This document shows, piece by piece, positions 18,274 through 27,225 of a stretch of 64,000 bases of DNA. How positions within the stretch are numbered: the stretch's first letter is position 1; the number at the start of each line of letters is the position of its first letter. This DNA is from Haloactinopolyspora alba (GTDB lineage: Bacteria > Actinomycetota > Actinomycetes > Jiangellales > Jiangellaceae), in assembly GCF_003014555.1 (NCBI RefSeq), contig NZ_PYGE01000019.1:1-64000 (forward strand), in the 5' to 3' direction. The notes under the pieces were generated by a model, which did no database searches, was not told where the DNA came from, and saw only the letters and a list, made by a program, of their open reading frames with translations. The translations under genes were made by a program, and so were the position numbers.

Positions 18274-18423
18274 TGTGGCCTCCTCGTGGGCTGATGTCAC
18301 CCGAGTGTGCCGGGTGATGGGGCCGCGACGGGTTGTTCACACATGCCCTGGCGGTTGCCCTGTCGCCGTTGCTGGTTGCCCTGATCCGGGGGCATCGGGG
18401 TGCTGCCGCTAGCCTGGTCGATC

Positions 18424-19083
18424 GTGGGTATCCAGATCGCACCGAGCATCCTGTCCGCCGACTTCGCCAACCTCGAGTCCGAGGTCGACCGCCTCGGTGA
18501 CGCCGACCTGGTGCACGTCGACGTCATGGACAACCACTTCGTCCCCAACCTGACCCTGGGGCTCCCGGTGGTCGAGGCGATCCTGGCCCGCACCGAACGC
18601 CGGGTCGACTGCCACCTGATGATCGACGAGCCGGACCGCTGGGCGGCCGGCTACGCCGAGGCCGGTGCCCACAACGTCACCTTCCACGCCGAAGCTGCGG
18701 CCGCACCGGTACGGCTGGCGCGCGAGCTGCGTCGGCACGGCGCCCGGGCGGGCGTCGGGCTCAAGCCTGCGACTCCGGTCGAGCAGTTCGAGGACCTGCT
18801 GCCCGAGATCGACATGCTGCTGGTCATGACCGTCGAGCCCGGCTTCGGCGGGCAGCGCTTCCTGGACGTGTGCCTGCCGAAGATCCGTCGTGCCCGCGAG
18901 TTGGTCACCCGTTCGGGCATGGACATCTGGATCCAGGTGGACGGCGGGGTGTCCGACGAGACCATCGAGCGCTGCGCCGACGCCGGAGCGGACGTGTTCG
19001 TGGCCGGATCCGCCGTCTACGGCGCCGAGGACGCGGCCGCGGCTGTCGAGGACCTGCGCCGGCTGGCTGCCGGGCACGCCTGA
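18424..19083 (+). CDS. rpe: Ribulose-phosphate 3-epimerase
   Basis: The 219-residue TIM barrel contains all family signatures: [17 protein letters not shown] (substrate Ser), [17 protein letters not shown] (metal His and Asp), [13 protein letters not shown], and [12 protein letters not shown], then IQVDGGV. It interconverts ribulose-5-P and xylulose-5-P, the ribulose-5-P also feeding riboflavin synthesis next door. TAGCCT at 18410-18415 lies 8 nt before the GTG at 18424, indicating a leaderless message. Confidence 0.96.
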   Translation: MGIQIAPSILSADFANLESEVDRLGDADLVHVDVMDNHFVPNLTLGLPVVEAILARTERRVDCHLMIDEPDRWAAGYAEAGAHNVTFHAEAAAAPVRLARELRRHGARAGVGLKPATPVEQFEDLLPEIDMLLVMTVEPGFGGQRFLDVCLPKIRRARELVTRSGMDIWIQVDGGVSDETIERCADAGADVFVAGSAVYGAEDAAAAVEDLRRLAAGHA

Positions 19084-19263
19084 CTGCCACTCCCGCCCGG
19101 CGCGGCCCGATGTCGTGGTCGCGCGGATCTCGGCGCTGGAGACCAGCCGGTTCCCCATCTCCGAGAACACGCCGCCACCGACGCTGCCGAGCGCCGGCAC
19201 TGATGTGACCGAGACGACGGAACAGTTCCGGGCTGTTCGTGGTTACGCTGTGACGAGACACTA

Positions 19264-19399
19264 CGCGTGCTCCGGGGTCGGTGAAAGTCCGAACCGGCGG
19301 TGACAGTCCGCGACCCGGTCGTCGTCCACACGAGACGCCCGGCTGACCCGGTGGAACTCCGGGACCGACGGTGAAAGTCCGGATGGGAGGCAGCACGCG
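19264..19399 (+). ncRNA. FMN riboswitch (RFN element)
   Basis: The conserved RFN core is plain to see: GGGGTCGGTGAAAGTCCGAA, then GGCGGTGACAGTCCGCGACC, and the 3' half with GGACCGACGGTGAAAGTCC and GGATGGGAGGCAGCACG. The closing P1 helix pairs CGCGTGCT (19264-19271) with AGCACGCG (19392-19399). It senses FMN and lies upstream of ribD, so it represses the riboflavin operon when FMN is plentiful. The 180 bp between rpe and the riboswitch show no gene. Confidence 0.97.
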
Positions 19400-19413
19400 C
19401 GGCAGCAGGTACT

Positions 19414-19476
19414 GCCGTACGTACGGCCCGCATGCCGTACGGCCCCGGAGCTCGCTTCGCGACGAGCGAGGAGGGG
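19414..19476 (+). promoter_or_regulatory. Riboswitch expression platform with alternative hairpins
   Basis: GCCGTACGTACGGC (19414-19427) is self-complementary. Its right half, GTACGGC (19421-19427), can instead pair with GCCGTAC (19434-19440). A separate 6-bp stem, CTCGCT (19451-19456) with AGCGAG (19465-19470), runs into the ribD ribosome site GAGGAGGGG (19468-19476). No T-run follows any stem, so control of translation is more likely than termination (inference). Confidence 0.55.
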
Positions 19477-19479
19477 CCG

Positions 19480-20523
19480 GTGGCCAGTCCCACGGAGCTG
19501 ACGGCGATGCGCCGCGCCATCGAGCTGTCCAGCCGCGCGGTCCTCACCACGCCCCCGAATCCGGACGTCGGCTGCGTCGTGCTGGACGCTGCCGGGTCCG
19601 TCGTCGGCGAGGGCTGGCACGAGTACGCCGGAGGGCCGCACGCCGAGATCAACGCGCTGCGGGAGGCGGGTGAGCGCGCACGGGGCGGCACGGCCGTCGT
19701 CACGCTCGAGCCGTGCGCGCACGCCGGCCGCACCGGTCCCTGCACCGACGCCCTGCTCGCGGCAGGCATCGCCCGCGTCGTCGTCGCCGTGACCGATCCG
19801 AACGACGCGGCCGCGGATGGTGCCGCCATCTTGCGGGCCGGTGGCGTCGACGTCGAGACCGGTGTGCTGTCCGGCGAGGCCGCACGGGCCAACAGCCGCT
19901 GGCTGACCCCGTTCCATACCGGACGCCCGTTCGTCGTCTGGAAGTACGCGGCCACCCTGGACGGACGCAGCGCGGCGGCCGACGGCACGAGCCGCTGGAT
20001 CACCGGGCCCGAGGCGCGCGCGGACGTGCACCGGCTGCGCGCCGCCGTCGACACCGTGGTGGCGGGCATCGGCACCGTCCTGGCCGACGATCCCCAGCTC
20101 ACCGCGCGCACCGATCCGCCGCCCACCAGGCAACCGCTGCGCGTCGTCGTCGACCGGACCGGTCGTACGCCGTCAGACGCCCGCGTGCGTGACGACGCCG
20201 CGCCCACCTGGGTCGCCACCGCGGCCGAGGCGGGCGCCGGCGACGACGGCGAGGTGGACCTGACCAAGCTGCTGGCCGCGCTGTACCGGGACGGCCGCCG
20301 TTACGTGCTGCTCGAGGGTGGACCGCGGCTGGCTGGTGCGTTCTGGCGCGACGGTCTGGTCGACCGGGTCGTCGGCTACGTCGCGCCCGCCTTGCTGGGG
20401 GCGGGACGCAACGCGCTGGCCGAGGCCGGCGTCGGCACCATCGACGAGGCGATCCGCCTCGACGTCACCGATGTCACCGTTCTCGGCGGCGACATCCGGA
20501 TCACCGCACACAGGAAGGCGTGA
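19480..20523 (+). CDS. ribD: Bifunctional diaminohydroxyphosphoribosylaminopyrimidine deaminase/reductase RibD
   Basis: The 347-residue protein has a cytidine-deaminase-like zinc domain (residues 5-140: PHAEINALREAG, and EPCAHAGRTGPC supplying the zinc Cys residues) and a reductase domain (about 150-345: KYAATLDGRSAAADGTSRWI, LLEGGPRLAGAFWRDGLVD). It performs the second and third steps from GTP to riboflavin. The GTG at 19480 is preferred because GAGGAGGGG lies 3 nt upstream; an in-frame ATG at 19432 falls inside a riboswitch-platform hairpin. First gene of the rib operon. Confidence 0.95.
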   Translation: MASPTELTAMRRAIELSSRAVLTTPPNPDVGCVVLDAAGSVVGEGWHEYAGGPHAEINALREAGERARGGTAVVTLEPCAHAGRTGPCTDALLAAGIARVVVAVTDPNDAAADGAAILRAGGVDVETGVLSGEAARANSRWLTPFHTGRPFVVWKYAATLDGRSAAADGTSRWITGPEARADVHRLRAAVDTVVAGIGTVLADDPQLTARTDPPPTRQPLRVVVDRTGRTPSDARVRDDAAPTWVATAAEAGAGDDGEVDLTKLLAALYRDGRRYVLLEGGPRLAGAFWRDGLVDRVVGYVAPALLGAGRNALAEAGVGTIDEAIRLDVTDVTVLGGDIRITAHRKA

Positions 20524-20529
20524 GGGCTG

Positions 20530-21147
20530 TTGTTCACCGGGATCGTCGAAGAACTGGGGGAGCTCGTCGGGTTCGACCGCCGCGCCGAGTCGGCCGGGCT
20601 CACGGTGCGGGGGTCCGCCGTCGTCGCCGACGCCGTGCACGGCGCGTCCATCGCCGTCGACGGCGCGTGCCTCACCGTGGTCGACGTGGACGCCGACCGG
20701 TTCACCGTGGACGTGATGCGCGAGACGCTCGAGCACACGACGCTGGGCAACCGTGCACCGGGCGACGTGGTCAACCTCGAGCGCGCGGTGCGGGCGTCGG
20801 ACCGGCTCGGCGGGCACATCGTGCAGGGCCACGTCGACGGCGTCGGCACGATCGCCGGCCGCGAGCGCGGCGACCGCTGGGACGTCGTGCGCGTGAGTGC
20901 GGCCGCTGATCTGGTGCGTTACGTCGCGCACAAGGGGTCGATCGCCGTCGACGGGGTGTCGCTGACCGTCTCGGGCGTGGGCGACGGCTGGTTCGAGGTG
21001 AGCCTGATCCCCACGACGCTCGAGCTGACCACGCTGGGACGGCGTGAGCCGGGTGACGTCGTCAACCTCGAGGTCGACGTCGTCGCCAAGTACGTCGAGC
21101 GGCTCCTGGACCGACCCGGCCCGACGGACGAGGAGGCGCCGCGATGA
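20530..21147 (+). CDS. ribE: Riboflavin synthase, alpha chain
   Basis: The 205-residue protein begins with the invariant FTGIVEELG (the start codon is TTG at 20530, giving MFTGIVEE) and repeats two lumazine-binding barrels, each with an SLTV- or CLTV-type motif: [14 protein letters not shown], and [14 protein letters not shown]. It dismutates two lumazines into riboflavin. It lies 6 bp after ribD and overlaps ribBA by 4 bp. Confidence 0.95.
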   Translation: MFTGIVEELGELVGFDRRAESAGLTVRGSAVVADAVHGASIAVDGACLTVVDVDADRFTVDVMRETLEHTTLGNRAPGDVVNLERAVRASDRLGGHIVQGHVDGVGTIAGRERGDRWDVVRVSAAADLVRYVAHKGSIAVDGVSLTVSGVGDGWFEVSLIPTTLELTTLGRREPGDVVNLEVDVVAKYVERLLDRPGPTDEEAPR

Positions 21148-22400
21148 CCGCCGTGCACCTGGACACCGTCGAACGCGCGATCGCCGACATCCGCGCCGGG
21201 CGCGCCGTGATCGTCGTCGACGACGAGAACCGCGAGAACGAGGGCGACCTGATCTTCGCCGCGTCGCGCGCGACGCCCGAGCTGATGGGCTTCATGATCA
21301 GGCACACGTCGGGCGTCGTGTGCGTGCCGATGCCCGCCGCCGAGCTCGACCGGCTGAAGCTGCCGCCCATGACGTACGTGAACGAGGACCGCAAGGGCAC
21401 CGCGTACTCGATCTCGGTCGACGCCCGGCACGGCACCACCACCGGCATCTCGGCGGCCGACCGTGCGCAGACCGCGCGGGTGCTGGCCGACTCGGCCACC
21501 GAGGCCTTCGAGCTGACCCGTCCGGGGCACCTGTTCCCGCTGCGGGCCGTGGACGGCGGGGTGCTGCGCCGGCCGGGGCACACCGAGGCCGCGGTCGACC
21601 TCGCGCGCCTGGCCGGCCTGTCGCCGGCGGGCGCCATCTGCGAGGTCGTGCACGACGACGGGTCGATGATGCGCGCGCCGGCGCTGCGCGAGTTCGCGGA
21701 CGAGCACGGGCTGGCGATGATCTCGATCGAGGACCTGATCCGGCACCGTCGTCGCACCGAGCGACAGGTCGAACGGGTGGCGACGACGCGCCTGCCGACC
21801 GTGCACGGCACGTTCACCGCACATGCCTACCGCGACATGGTGGACGACATCGAGCACGTGGCGCTGGTGATGGGCGATGTCACCGGGGCGGATCCGGATG
21901 CCGGTGACGAGCCGGTGCTGGCACGGGTGCACTCGGAGTGCCTGACCGGCGACTCGTTCGGTTCGTTGCGCTGCGACTGCGGTCCGCAGCTGCAGGCAGC
22001 CCTGGCGATGGTGGCCGCCGCGGGCCGCGGCACCGTGGTGTACCTGCGCGGGCACGAGGGCCGGGGGATCGGCCTCGTGCACAAGCTCCAGGCTTATGCG
22101 CTGCAGGACGGCGGTCTGGATACCGTCGACGCGAACGTGGAGCTCGGGTTGCCGGCCGATTCCCGCGATTACGGCACCGGTGCGCAGATCCTGGCCGACC
22201 TGGGCGTACGGTCGATCGCGCTGATGACGAACAACCCGGCGAAGCTCACCGGCATCGAGGGGTACGGGCTGAAGCTCGCCGAGCGGGTCGCGCTGCCGGT
22301 GTCGGCGAACCCGGAGAACCTGCGGTACCTGACCACCAAGCGAGACCGTATGGGCCACGACCTGGACGGCCTGCCGAGCGAGAGAGGGAACACGACATGA
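21144..22400 (+). CDS. ribBA: Bifunctional 3,4-dihydroxy-2-butanone-4-phosphate synthase/GTP cyclohydrolase II
   Basis: The 418-residue fusion has an N-terminal RibB domain (residues 1-205: [18 protein letters not shown] binding Mg and ribulose-5-P, and [18 protein letters not shown]) and a C-terminal RibA domain (about 210-400: [20 protein letters not shown] with the zinc cysteines, [12 protein letters not shown], and NNPAKL). The two activities make both precursors of riboflavin. All key residues look intact. ATG at 21144 sits within the ribE stop, and the stop overlaps ribH. Confidence 0.96.
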   Translation: MTAVHLDTVERAIADIRAGRAVIVVDDENRENEGDLIFAASRATPELMGFMIRHTSGVVCVPMPAAELDRLKLPPMTYVNEDRKGTAYSISVDARHGTTTGISAADRAQTARVLADSATEAFELTRPGHLFPLRAVDGGVLRRPGHTEAAVDLARLAGLSPAGAICEVVHDDGSMMRAPALREFADEHGLAMISIEDLIRHRRRTERQVERVATTRLPTVHGTFTAHAYRDMVDDIEHVALVMGDVTGADPDAGDEPVLARVHSECLTGDSFGSLRCDCGPQLQAALAMVAAAGRGTVVYLRGHEGRGIGLVHKLQAYALQDGGLDTVDANVELGLPADSRDYGTGAQILADLGVRSIALMTNNPAKLTGIEGYGLKLAERVALPVSANPENLRYLTTKRDRMGHDLDGLPSERGNTT

Positions 22401-22873
22401 GCGGAGAGGGCGCACCGACGCTGCGCATCGAGAAGGCCGGTGACCTGCGGGTCGCGGTCGTGGCGGCGTTGTGGCACACCACCGTGATGGACGGCCTGCT
22501 GGCCGGCGCTCGCCGCGCGCTCGACGAGGCGGACGTGCGGGACCCGCTGGTGCTGCGGGTGCCCGGGTCGTTCGAGCTGCCCGTGGCGGCGGCGCGGCTC
22601 GCGCGGGCCAACTACGACGCGGTGGTCGCGCTCGGCGTCGTCGTCCGCGGTGCCACTCCGCACTTCGACTACGTCTGCCACGCCGCCACCGACGGGCTGA
22701 CCCGCGTCGCCGTCGACACCGGAGTTCCGGTCGGATTCGGGGTTCTGACGACCGACGACGACGCTCAGGCGCTGGATCGTGCCGGTCTCGAAGGCTCCCG
22801 CGAGGACAAGGGCCACGAAGCGGCCCAGGCGGCGCTGGCCACCGTCGTGGCGCTGCGCGACTGCTACGCCTGA
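22397..22873 (+). CDS. ribH: 6,7-dimethyl-8-ribityllumazine synthase
   Basis: The 158-residue protein contains the lumazine synthase motifs [11 protein letters not shown] (near residue 52), [17 protein letters not shown] (near 80; the catalytic His of the family sits in this segment), and GFGVLTTDD (near 112). It condenses the pyrimidinedione with dihydroxybutanone phosphate and normally forms 60-mer or pentamer shells. It is the last gene of the rib operon, coupled to ribBA by ATGA. Confidence 0.95.
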   Translation: MSGEGAPTLRIEKAGDLRVAVVAALWHTTVMDGLLAGARRALDEADVRDPLVLRVPGSFELPVAAARLARANYDAVVALGVVVRGATPHFDYVCHAATDGLTRVAVDTGVPVGFGVLTTDDDAQALDRAGLEGSREDKGHEAAQAALATVVALRDCYA

Positions 22874-22937
22874 ACTCGCGGCGTCGCTGCCGGCCCCGCG
22901 GCGCGCGTCGACGCGGCTCCGCGTACCCTGGTGCGAC

Positions 22938-23201
22938 GTGAAGAGCTTCGATGATCTGTGGCACGAGCTGTCCGCCAAGGTCGACGCCGGTGACGCCGGC
23001 TCGGGGACCGTCCAAGCGGTGAACGGCGGAGTCCATCAGGTCGGCAAGAAGGTGGTCGAAGAGGCCGCCGAGGCATGGATGGCCGCCGAGCACGAGAGCA
23101 CCGAGCGCGCGGCTGAGGAGATCTCCCAGCTGCTGTACCAGGCTCAGGTGTTGATGCTGGCTCGCGGCATCGCGCTCGACGACGTCTACCGCAAGCTCTG
23201 A
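22938..23201 (+). CDS. hisE: Phosphoribosyl-ATP pyrophosphatase
   Basis: The 87-residue protein is an all-alpha NTP pyrophosphohydrolase of the MazG-like type, with [16 protein letters not shown] and [17 protein letters not shown] providing the EEAAE and metal-binding acids. It performs the second step of histidine synthesis. The GTG at 22938 follows TACCCT (22924-22929) by 8 nt, a leaderless promoter inside the rib-his string. hisG begins 15 bp downstream. Confidence 0.93.
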   Translation: MKSFDDLWHELSAKVDAGDAGSGTVQAVNGGVHQVGKKVVEEAAEAWMAAEHESTERAAEEISQLLYQAQVLMLARGIALDDVYRKL

Positions 23202-23216
23202 GAGGCAGACTCCGCC

Positions 23217-24077
23217 ATGACCACCACCCCCGTGCGTATCGCCGTGCCCAACAAGGGGTCGCTGGCCGGACCGTCCACGGAGATGATGCGCGAGGCCGGG
23301 TATCGCCAGCGCGGCTCCGGCGCGCGTGACCTCGTGCTGCGCGACCCGGACAACAACGTCGAGTTCTTCTACCTGCGTCCCCGCGACATCGCCGTCTACG
23401 TCGGGTCCGGCAAGGTCGACGTCGGCATCACCGGCCGCGACCTGTTGCTCGACTCCGGCGCGTCCGCGCATGAGCTGCTGTCGCTCGGCTTCGGCGGCTC
23501 GACGTTCCGCTTCGCCGCCCGGCCCGGCACCGCTGCCGACGTCGCGGACTTCGCCGGCCTGCGGGTGGCGACGTCGTACGCCGGGCTGCTCGAGACGTAC
23601 TTCGGCGAACGCGGGGTGGACGCGTCCGTGATCCGGCTGGACGGTGCCGTCGAGACGGCCGTCCAGCTGGGCGTGGCCGACGTCATCGCCGACGTCGTCG
23701 AGACCGGCACCACGCTGCGCCAGGCCGGCCTCGAGATCGTGGGGGAGCCGATCCTGCACTCCGAGGCGGTGCTGATCTCCCGCGGCGACGGCGAGCGCCC
23801 GCCGGCGGTCGAGCAGTTGCTGCGCCGGCTCAACGGCGTCCTGGTCGCGCGCGGCTACGTGATGATGGACTACGACATCCGCGCCGAACGGGTGGAGGAG
23901 GCCAGCGCGCTGACGCCCGGCCTGGAGTCGCCGACGGTGTCGCCGCTGCACCGCGAGGGCTGGGTCGCCGTGCGTGCGATGGTGCCGCGCGCCGACGCAC
24001 AGCGGATCATGGACGACCTCTGGGAGCTCGGCGCCCGGGCCATCCTCGTCACCGACATCCTCGCCTGCCGCATCTGA
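23217..24077 (+). CDS. hisG: ATP phosphoribosyltransferase, long form
   Basis: The 286-residue protein has the catalytic periplasmic-binding-like fold ([54 protein letters not shown], the PRPP loop) and a C-terminal ACT-like regulatory domain (about 210-286) that binds histidine. It catalyses the first and feedback-inhibited step of histidine synthesis. The GAGAGG ribosome site precedes ATG. Its last 33 bp recur, with two changes, at 24785-24817. Confidence 0.95.
   Translation: MTTTPVRIAVPNKGSLAGPSTEMMREAGYRQRGSGARDLVLRDPDNNVEFFYLRPRDIAVYVGSGKVDVGITGRDLLLDSGASAHELLSLGFGGSTFRFAARPGTAADVADFAGLRVATSYAGLLETYFGERGVDASVIRLDGAVETAVQLGVADVIADVVETGTTLRQAGLEIVGEPILHSEAVLISRGDGERPPAVEQLLRRLNGVLVARGYVMMDYDIRAERVEEASALTPGLESPTVSPLHREGWVAVRAMVPRADAQRIMDDLWELGARAILVTDILACRI
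24045..24077 (+). repeat. Direct repeat copy 1, 3' end of hisG
   Basis: The last 33 bp of hisG, from CTCGTCACCGACATC through the TGA, match 24785-24817 at 31 positions. The two copies are 740 bp apart and bracket the broken methyltransferase. Confidence 0.85.
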
Positions 24078-24083
24078 CCGTCG

Positions 24084-24817
24084 TTGGGACACGACGTCAG
24101 CGGCGTTGCCGCGGCGTTCGACGCGCGCGCGGGCACGTACGCACGCAGCGACTGGCACGTCCGGTACGCCGAACGGCTGGTCGAACTGGCCGCGCCCAGC
24201 CCGGGTATGCACGTTCTCGATGCGGCGACCGGTACCGGCTTCGCGGCCCTGGCCGCTGCGCGAGCGGTGGGGCCGACCGGCCGCGTCGTCGGGGTCGATG
24301 TTGCTGCGGGAATGCTCGACCATGCGCGGCGAGCTGCCGTCGCGGCCGGGCTCGGGAGTCTGGAACTGGTGCGAACGGACGCGACCGACCCGGCGGGGTC
24401 GGCGGCGTCGTCGCGTTCTCCACCATGCGGGCGGGCCATCCCGCATCCGCGCGGATGTTCCGGGAGCACGCCGCGAGTTACGGGTTGACGCTCGAAGACC
24501 CCGCCGCATCGCTCGGTGACGCCGACCGTTGCCGGCGTGTGCTCCGTGAGGCGGGATTCGTGCCCGGCGACATGATCGCCGAGACGGTCCGATTCAGTCC
24601 CGAGGACGTTGCCGATTCGTGGAGCGCACACGTCCGAGGCCCGCACCGACAGGCGGTCGCCGACCTCACACCCGACCAGCTCGCCGCGTTGCGCACGGCG
24701 TACACCGAGGCTGTGCAACAAGCGATGTCGGACGACGACAGTTTCCTCGACGCGGAGGTCATCTACGCGTTCGGTGCCGCGGGACTCGCCACCGACATCG
24801 TCGCCTGCCGCATCTGA
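24084..24817 (+). pseudogene. Degenerate class I SAM-dependent methyltransferase
   Basis: The frame beginning at a TTG (24084) encodes a normal methyltransferase start: GVAAAFDARAGTYARSDW, HVLDAATGTGFAALAAA (motif I), VVGVDVAAGMLDHARR (motif II). After LELVRTDATD the homologous frame is lost. It resumes one frame over near 24398 with GGVVAFSTMRAGHPASA and runs to the stop at 24817. The stretch that should hold motifs III-IV is missing, so this is an internal deletion plus frameshift, not a sequencing slip alone. The final 11 residues, LATDIVACRI and the stop, copy the end of HisG at the DNA level. Not expected to be functional. Confidence 0.8.
24785..24817 (+). repeat. Direct repeat copy 2, displaced hisG 3' end
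   Basis: Matches 24045-24077 except for T/C and C/G changes at the sixth and the 16th positions. It supplies the C-terminal codons and stop of the methyltransferase remnant. Such a copy could come from a tandem duplication or from insertion of DNA at the end of hisG. Confidence 0.8.
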
Positions 24818-24878
24818 GACGGAGGTAGCCTGCCGCGTATGCCCGATCGAATTGGATCGGTGGTCATGGCGTTGCCGT

Positions 24879-27065
24879 TCAGAACGGCGGGAGGTCGTCG
24901 GCAGGATCCGGTCGTTGCCCGGAGCCGGATGGGCCGGGTGGATCGGGTGGATCGGGTGGATCGGGTGGATCGGGTGGATCAGGTGGTTGGTGTCCGACTT
25001 CCGTCCGGCGGACGTCACCGGTGCGGCCGGTGGGCGAGACCCAGCGGAACTCACCAGGGCGCGGCTGCTCGATGCGCCAGCGGGTGCGGTGCTTGACCAG
25101 GTGGTGCTTCTTGCAGAACAGGCCGAGGTTGCACGCCGCGGTGGGTCCGACCGGGTAGTGGATCGAGTGGTCGAGTTCGCACACCTGGGCTGGCGCGTCG
25201 CAGCCGGGGGCTTTGCAAGCGCGGTCGCGGAGGATGACGTGGTCGATCAAGTCCTGGGTGGGGGTGTAGCGAGCGCGGCCGTGGGAGAGCACGGCGCCGT
25301 CGACGGCGTCTGTGCCCACCCAGCGCCAGAGTCCTGCGATGGACAGATGCCGCGCGACGTCGGCCGAAATGGGGCCGTAGCCGTCAAGCTCGCCAGGATG
25401 TTCGTCCAGCCCCAGCAGCGTGGACAACGGCACGGTGACGTTGACGGCCACCGGGCGTCTGTGCGCGCTGGCCAGCTTCAACCCACCGCCACAGGCGGGA
25501 CACACGTCCGCGGGTCCAGCCCCCGTGAAGTCATGAGCGCCATCTGCGCCCTGAGCGCTGAATGCGCCGAGCGTTCCGCCTGTGCCGGGGGCCGGGCGCT
25601 GGGGCGTGTGCCCGTCTTGGCCCGCTGCTTGCTCCGGGAACTCGTCCGAGGTTTCGGCCACGTCACGTGTCGCGGCGGCATCGCCCGCTGAGGCTGCGCT
25701 GTCTGCGTCGTCTGCGGAGGCCGCGCTGCCCGAGGTGTCTGTACCGGCCGAGGCATCTGTTCCAGCCGGTTGAGCGGCGCCGGTTGCGGCAGGTTCGATG
25801 CGCCCGGTCGTCAGGGCGGCCCAGGCGAGCCGAGCCAGGGTGTCGGCGCGGCGCTGGTCCGCGGTACGTGCCTGGGGGTCACCGGTCATGCTGTCGCGGT
25901 GTTTGAGGGTTCTCTGACCGGCTTCGAAGACGGCCTTCAACGCGGCGGCGTCTTCGGCAGGCAGCAGCGCCTCGACCCAGGTCATGCCGTCCTCGGCCGG
26001 GGAGAACCGGGCATGACGACGCTCCCGCGCCGCGCGGTGCCGCTCTTCGCTGGCGACCGGAGCGAGCCGGTGCACCAACATTTTGATCTTGCGACGCAAC
26101 TGCCGCGTGTTCATCGTAGCGGCCTGAGCAAGTGCAGCCGCCTCGACCAGATGGGCTGTCTCACGCTCCACCGTGCGCAGCTCTGTCTGGACGACCCGGG
26201 CGCGCCGCTCATCGATCACCCCCGCCGACAGCGCGGCATGCGTGGCGGGGAAGTCCTGTGCCAGCTCGACGGATTCGGCCACGAGGTTCTCGGCCTGCCC
26301 CGACGTGAGCTGGAGCGCGCCGGAGACCTCCAATGCGGTACACGACCGTGCCGACACTGCCCCGAACCCGGTGCCGGACGGCAGCGGCTGCATGTCCGGA
26401 CGGCGGGACAACTCGGCGATCGCCGCGGCCTGAGTGCCGCGGGCCCAGGAGGCCAACCGCTGACACGCCGCCGCGACCTCGCCCAGCTCGAGATCACTGA
26501 CTCCCGCCAGACCAGCCGCCCCGGCGCCGGCATCTGAGTCGAGCAGGCCACCAGCCGCGGCTGCAGGCGAAACAGCGGCGTCGGGAGCCGTCGAAACGGT
26601 CGGAGCGACAAGCCGTTCCAGTAGCCCGGCGAGCGCGGCACCCGGGGCCACCCCGGACGCCGTGCGGACCATCTTGCCGCGTCCGTCATCGATCATGCTG
26701 TACGGCTCGCCGTGATCGGGAGCCACCAGCAACGGCTCTCGGTCCACCGCCGTCGCCAGTTCGCACAGCACGGAACGATCAGCGTCGTCAGGAGGTGCGG
26801 AATCCAACTGGTCCATCGGGCCCGCGAACCACTCCGCCGGACCAGGCAGCGCCCAGCCGTCCGGATCATCGGCGGCACCGTCCGCCTCGGGTAGCGCCGT
26901 GACATCCGGGCGCCACGCCGCATCCCGCGCGGTCAGGTGATCCGGCACCACCGGGGCCGCTACGTCGTCGAGGCTCCGCGGCAGCAAGTACTCGGTGGGC
27001 AGCCAGCCCACCGAGTCACCCTCACCGCCCCAGCCGTCGAACATGACCACTACTGTATCAGACAC
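24879..27065 (-). CDS. DUF222/HNH (13E12-repeat type) putative endonuclease
   Basis: The 728-residue protein carries the DUF222 helical region (about 170-400, including RRPDMQPLP, LVHRLAPV and RFSPAEDGMTWVEALLPAEDAAAL) followed by an Ala/Asp/Thr-rich low-complexity spacer (about 420-530) and a C-terminal HNH domain. The HNH block has CDAPAQVCELDHSIHYPVG, NLGLFCKKHHLVKH, with zinc-type Cys and HNH residues intact. The C-terminus is Pro-rich with repeated DPP units. The family is multicopy in actinobacteria (the mycobacterial 13E12 repeat) and its role is unclear. Start: GTG at 27065 or ATG at 27044. Confidence 0.88.
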   Translation of the reverse strand: MSDTVVVMFDGWGGEGDSVGWLPTEYLLPRSLDDVAAPVVPDHLTARDAAWRPDVTALPEADGAADDPDGWALPGPAEWFAGPMDQLDSAPPDDADRSVLCELATAVDREPLLVAPDHGEPYSMIDDGRGKMVRTASGVAPGAALAGLLERLVAPTVSTAPDAAVSPAAAAGGLLDSDAGAGAAGLAGVSDLELGEVAAACQRLASWARGTQAAAIAELSRRPDMQPLPSGTGFGAVSARSCTALEVSGALQLTSGQAENLVAESVELAQDFPATHAALSAGVIDERRARVVQTELRTVERETAHLVEAAALAQAATMNTRQLRRKIKMLVHRLAPVASEERHRAARERRHARFSPAEDGMTWVEALLPAEDAAALKAVFEAGQRTLKHRDSMTGDPQARTADQRRADTLARLAWAALTTGRIEPAATGAAQPAGTDASAGTDTSGSAASADDADSAASAGDAAATRDVAETSDEFPEQAAGQDGHTPQRPAPGTGGTLGAFSAQGADGAHDFTGAGPADVCPACGGGLKLASAHRRPVAVNVTVPLSTLLGLDEHPGELDGYGPISADVARHLSIAGLWRWVGTDAVDGAVLSHGRARYTPTQDLIDHVILRDRACKAPGCDAPAQVCELDHSIHYPVGPTAACNLGLFCKKHHLVKHRTRWRIEQPRPGEFRWVSPTGRTGDVRRTEVGHQPPDPPDPPDPPDPPDPPGPSGSGQRPDPADDLPPF
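24933..24983 (+). repeat. 9-bp tandem repeat coding for DPP units
   Basis: About five copies of GGTGGATCG run head to tail at the 3' end of the DUF222/HNH gene; on the coding strand each gives Asp-Pro-Pro. The last copy is slightly changed. In-frame 9-bp units let copy number vary without frameshift. Confidence 0.8.
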
Positions 27066-27073
27066 ATGTTCGA
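27037..27073. promoter_or_regulatory. Inverted repeat over the DUF222/HNH start
   Basis: TCGAACATG (27037-27045) and CATGTTCGA (27065-27073) are perfect 9-bp arms 19 bp apart, and both lie at the candidate start codons. The TCGAAC/GTTCGA half-sites recall actinobacterial LexA boxes, but in those the halves are only 4 bp apart, so SOS control is not shown. Confidence 0.4.
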
Positions 27074-27225
27074 ATCAATCTGCAGGCAACGGGTTCCAGG
27101 CATCACGGAATGATCACGGACTCCCCAGGGTGAGATCCGCTCCCGATCCTTGGGTGGTTTTACCGGGCTGGCGAGATGCGGCGAGCACCTGCCGGCCACG
27201 CCCTGAGCCGCAACAGCCGGGCCGC

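Noticed and set aside
20919-24509. A 1196-codon minus-strand open frame across ribE-hisG
   Set aside because: It lies antisense to well-conserved rib and his genes and has low-complexity His/Arg/Ala composition, the usual artefact of G+C-rich third codon positions.
24933-24983. CRISPR-like or minisatellite array
   Set aside because: The 9-bp units are contiguous without spacers and encode DPP repeats in frame at the end of the DUF222/HNH protein.
27037-27073. LexA/SOS box at the DUF222/HNH start
   Set aside because: Half-sites match TCGAAC/GTTCGA, but the 19-bp gap is far from the 4-bp spacing of actinobacterial LexA sites; kept only as an unassigned inverted repeat.
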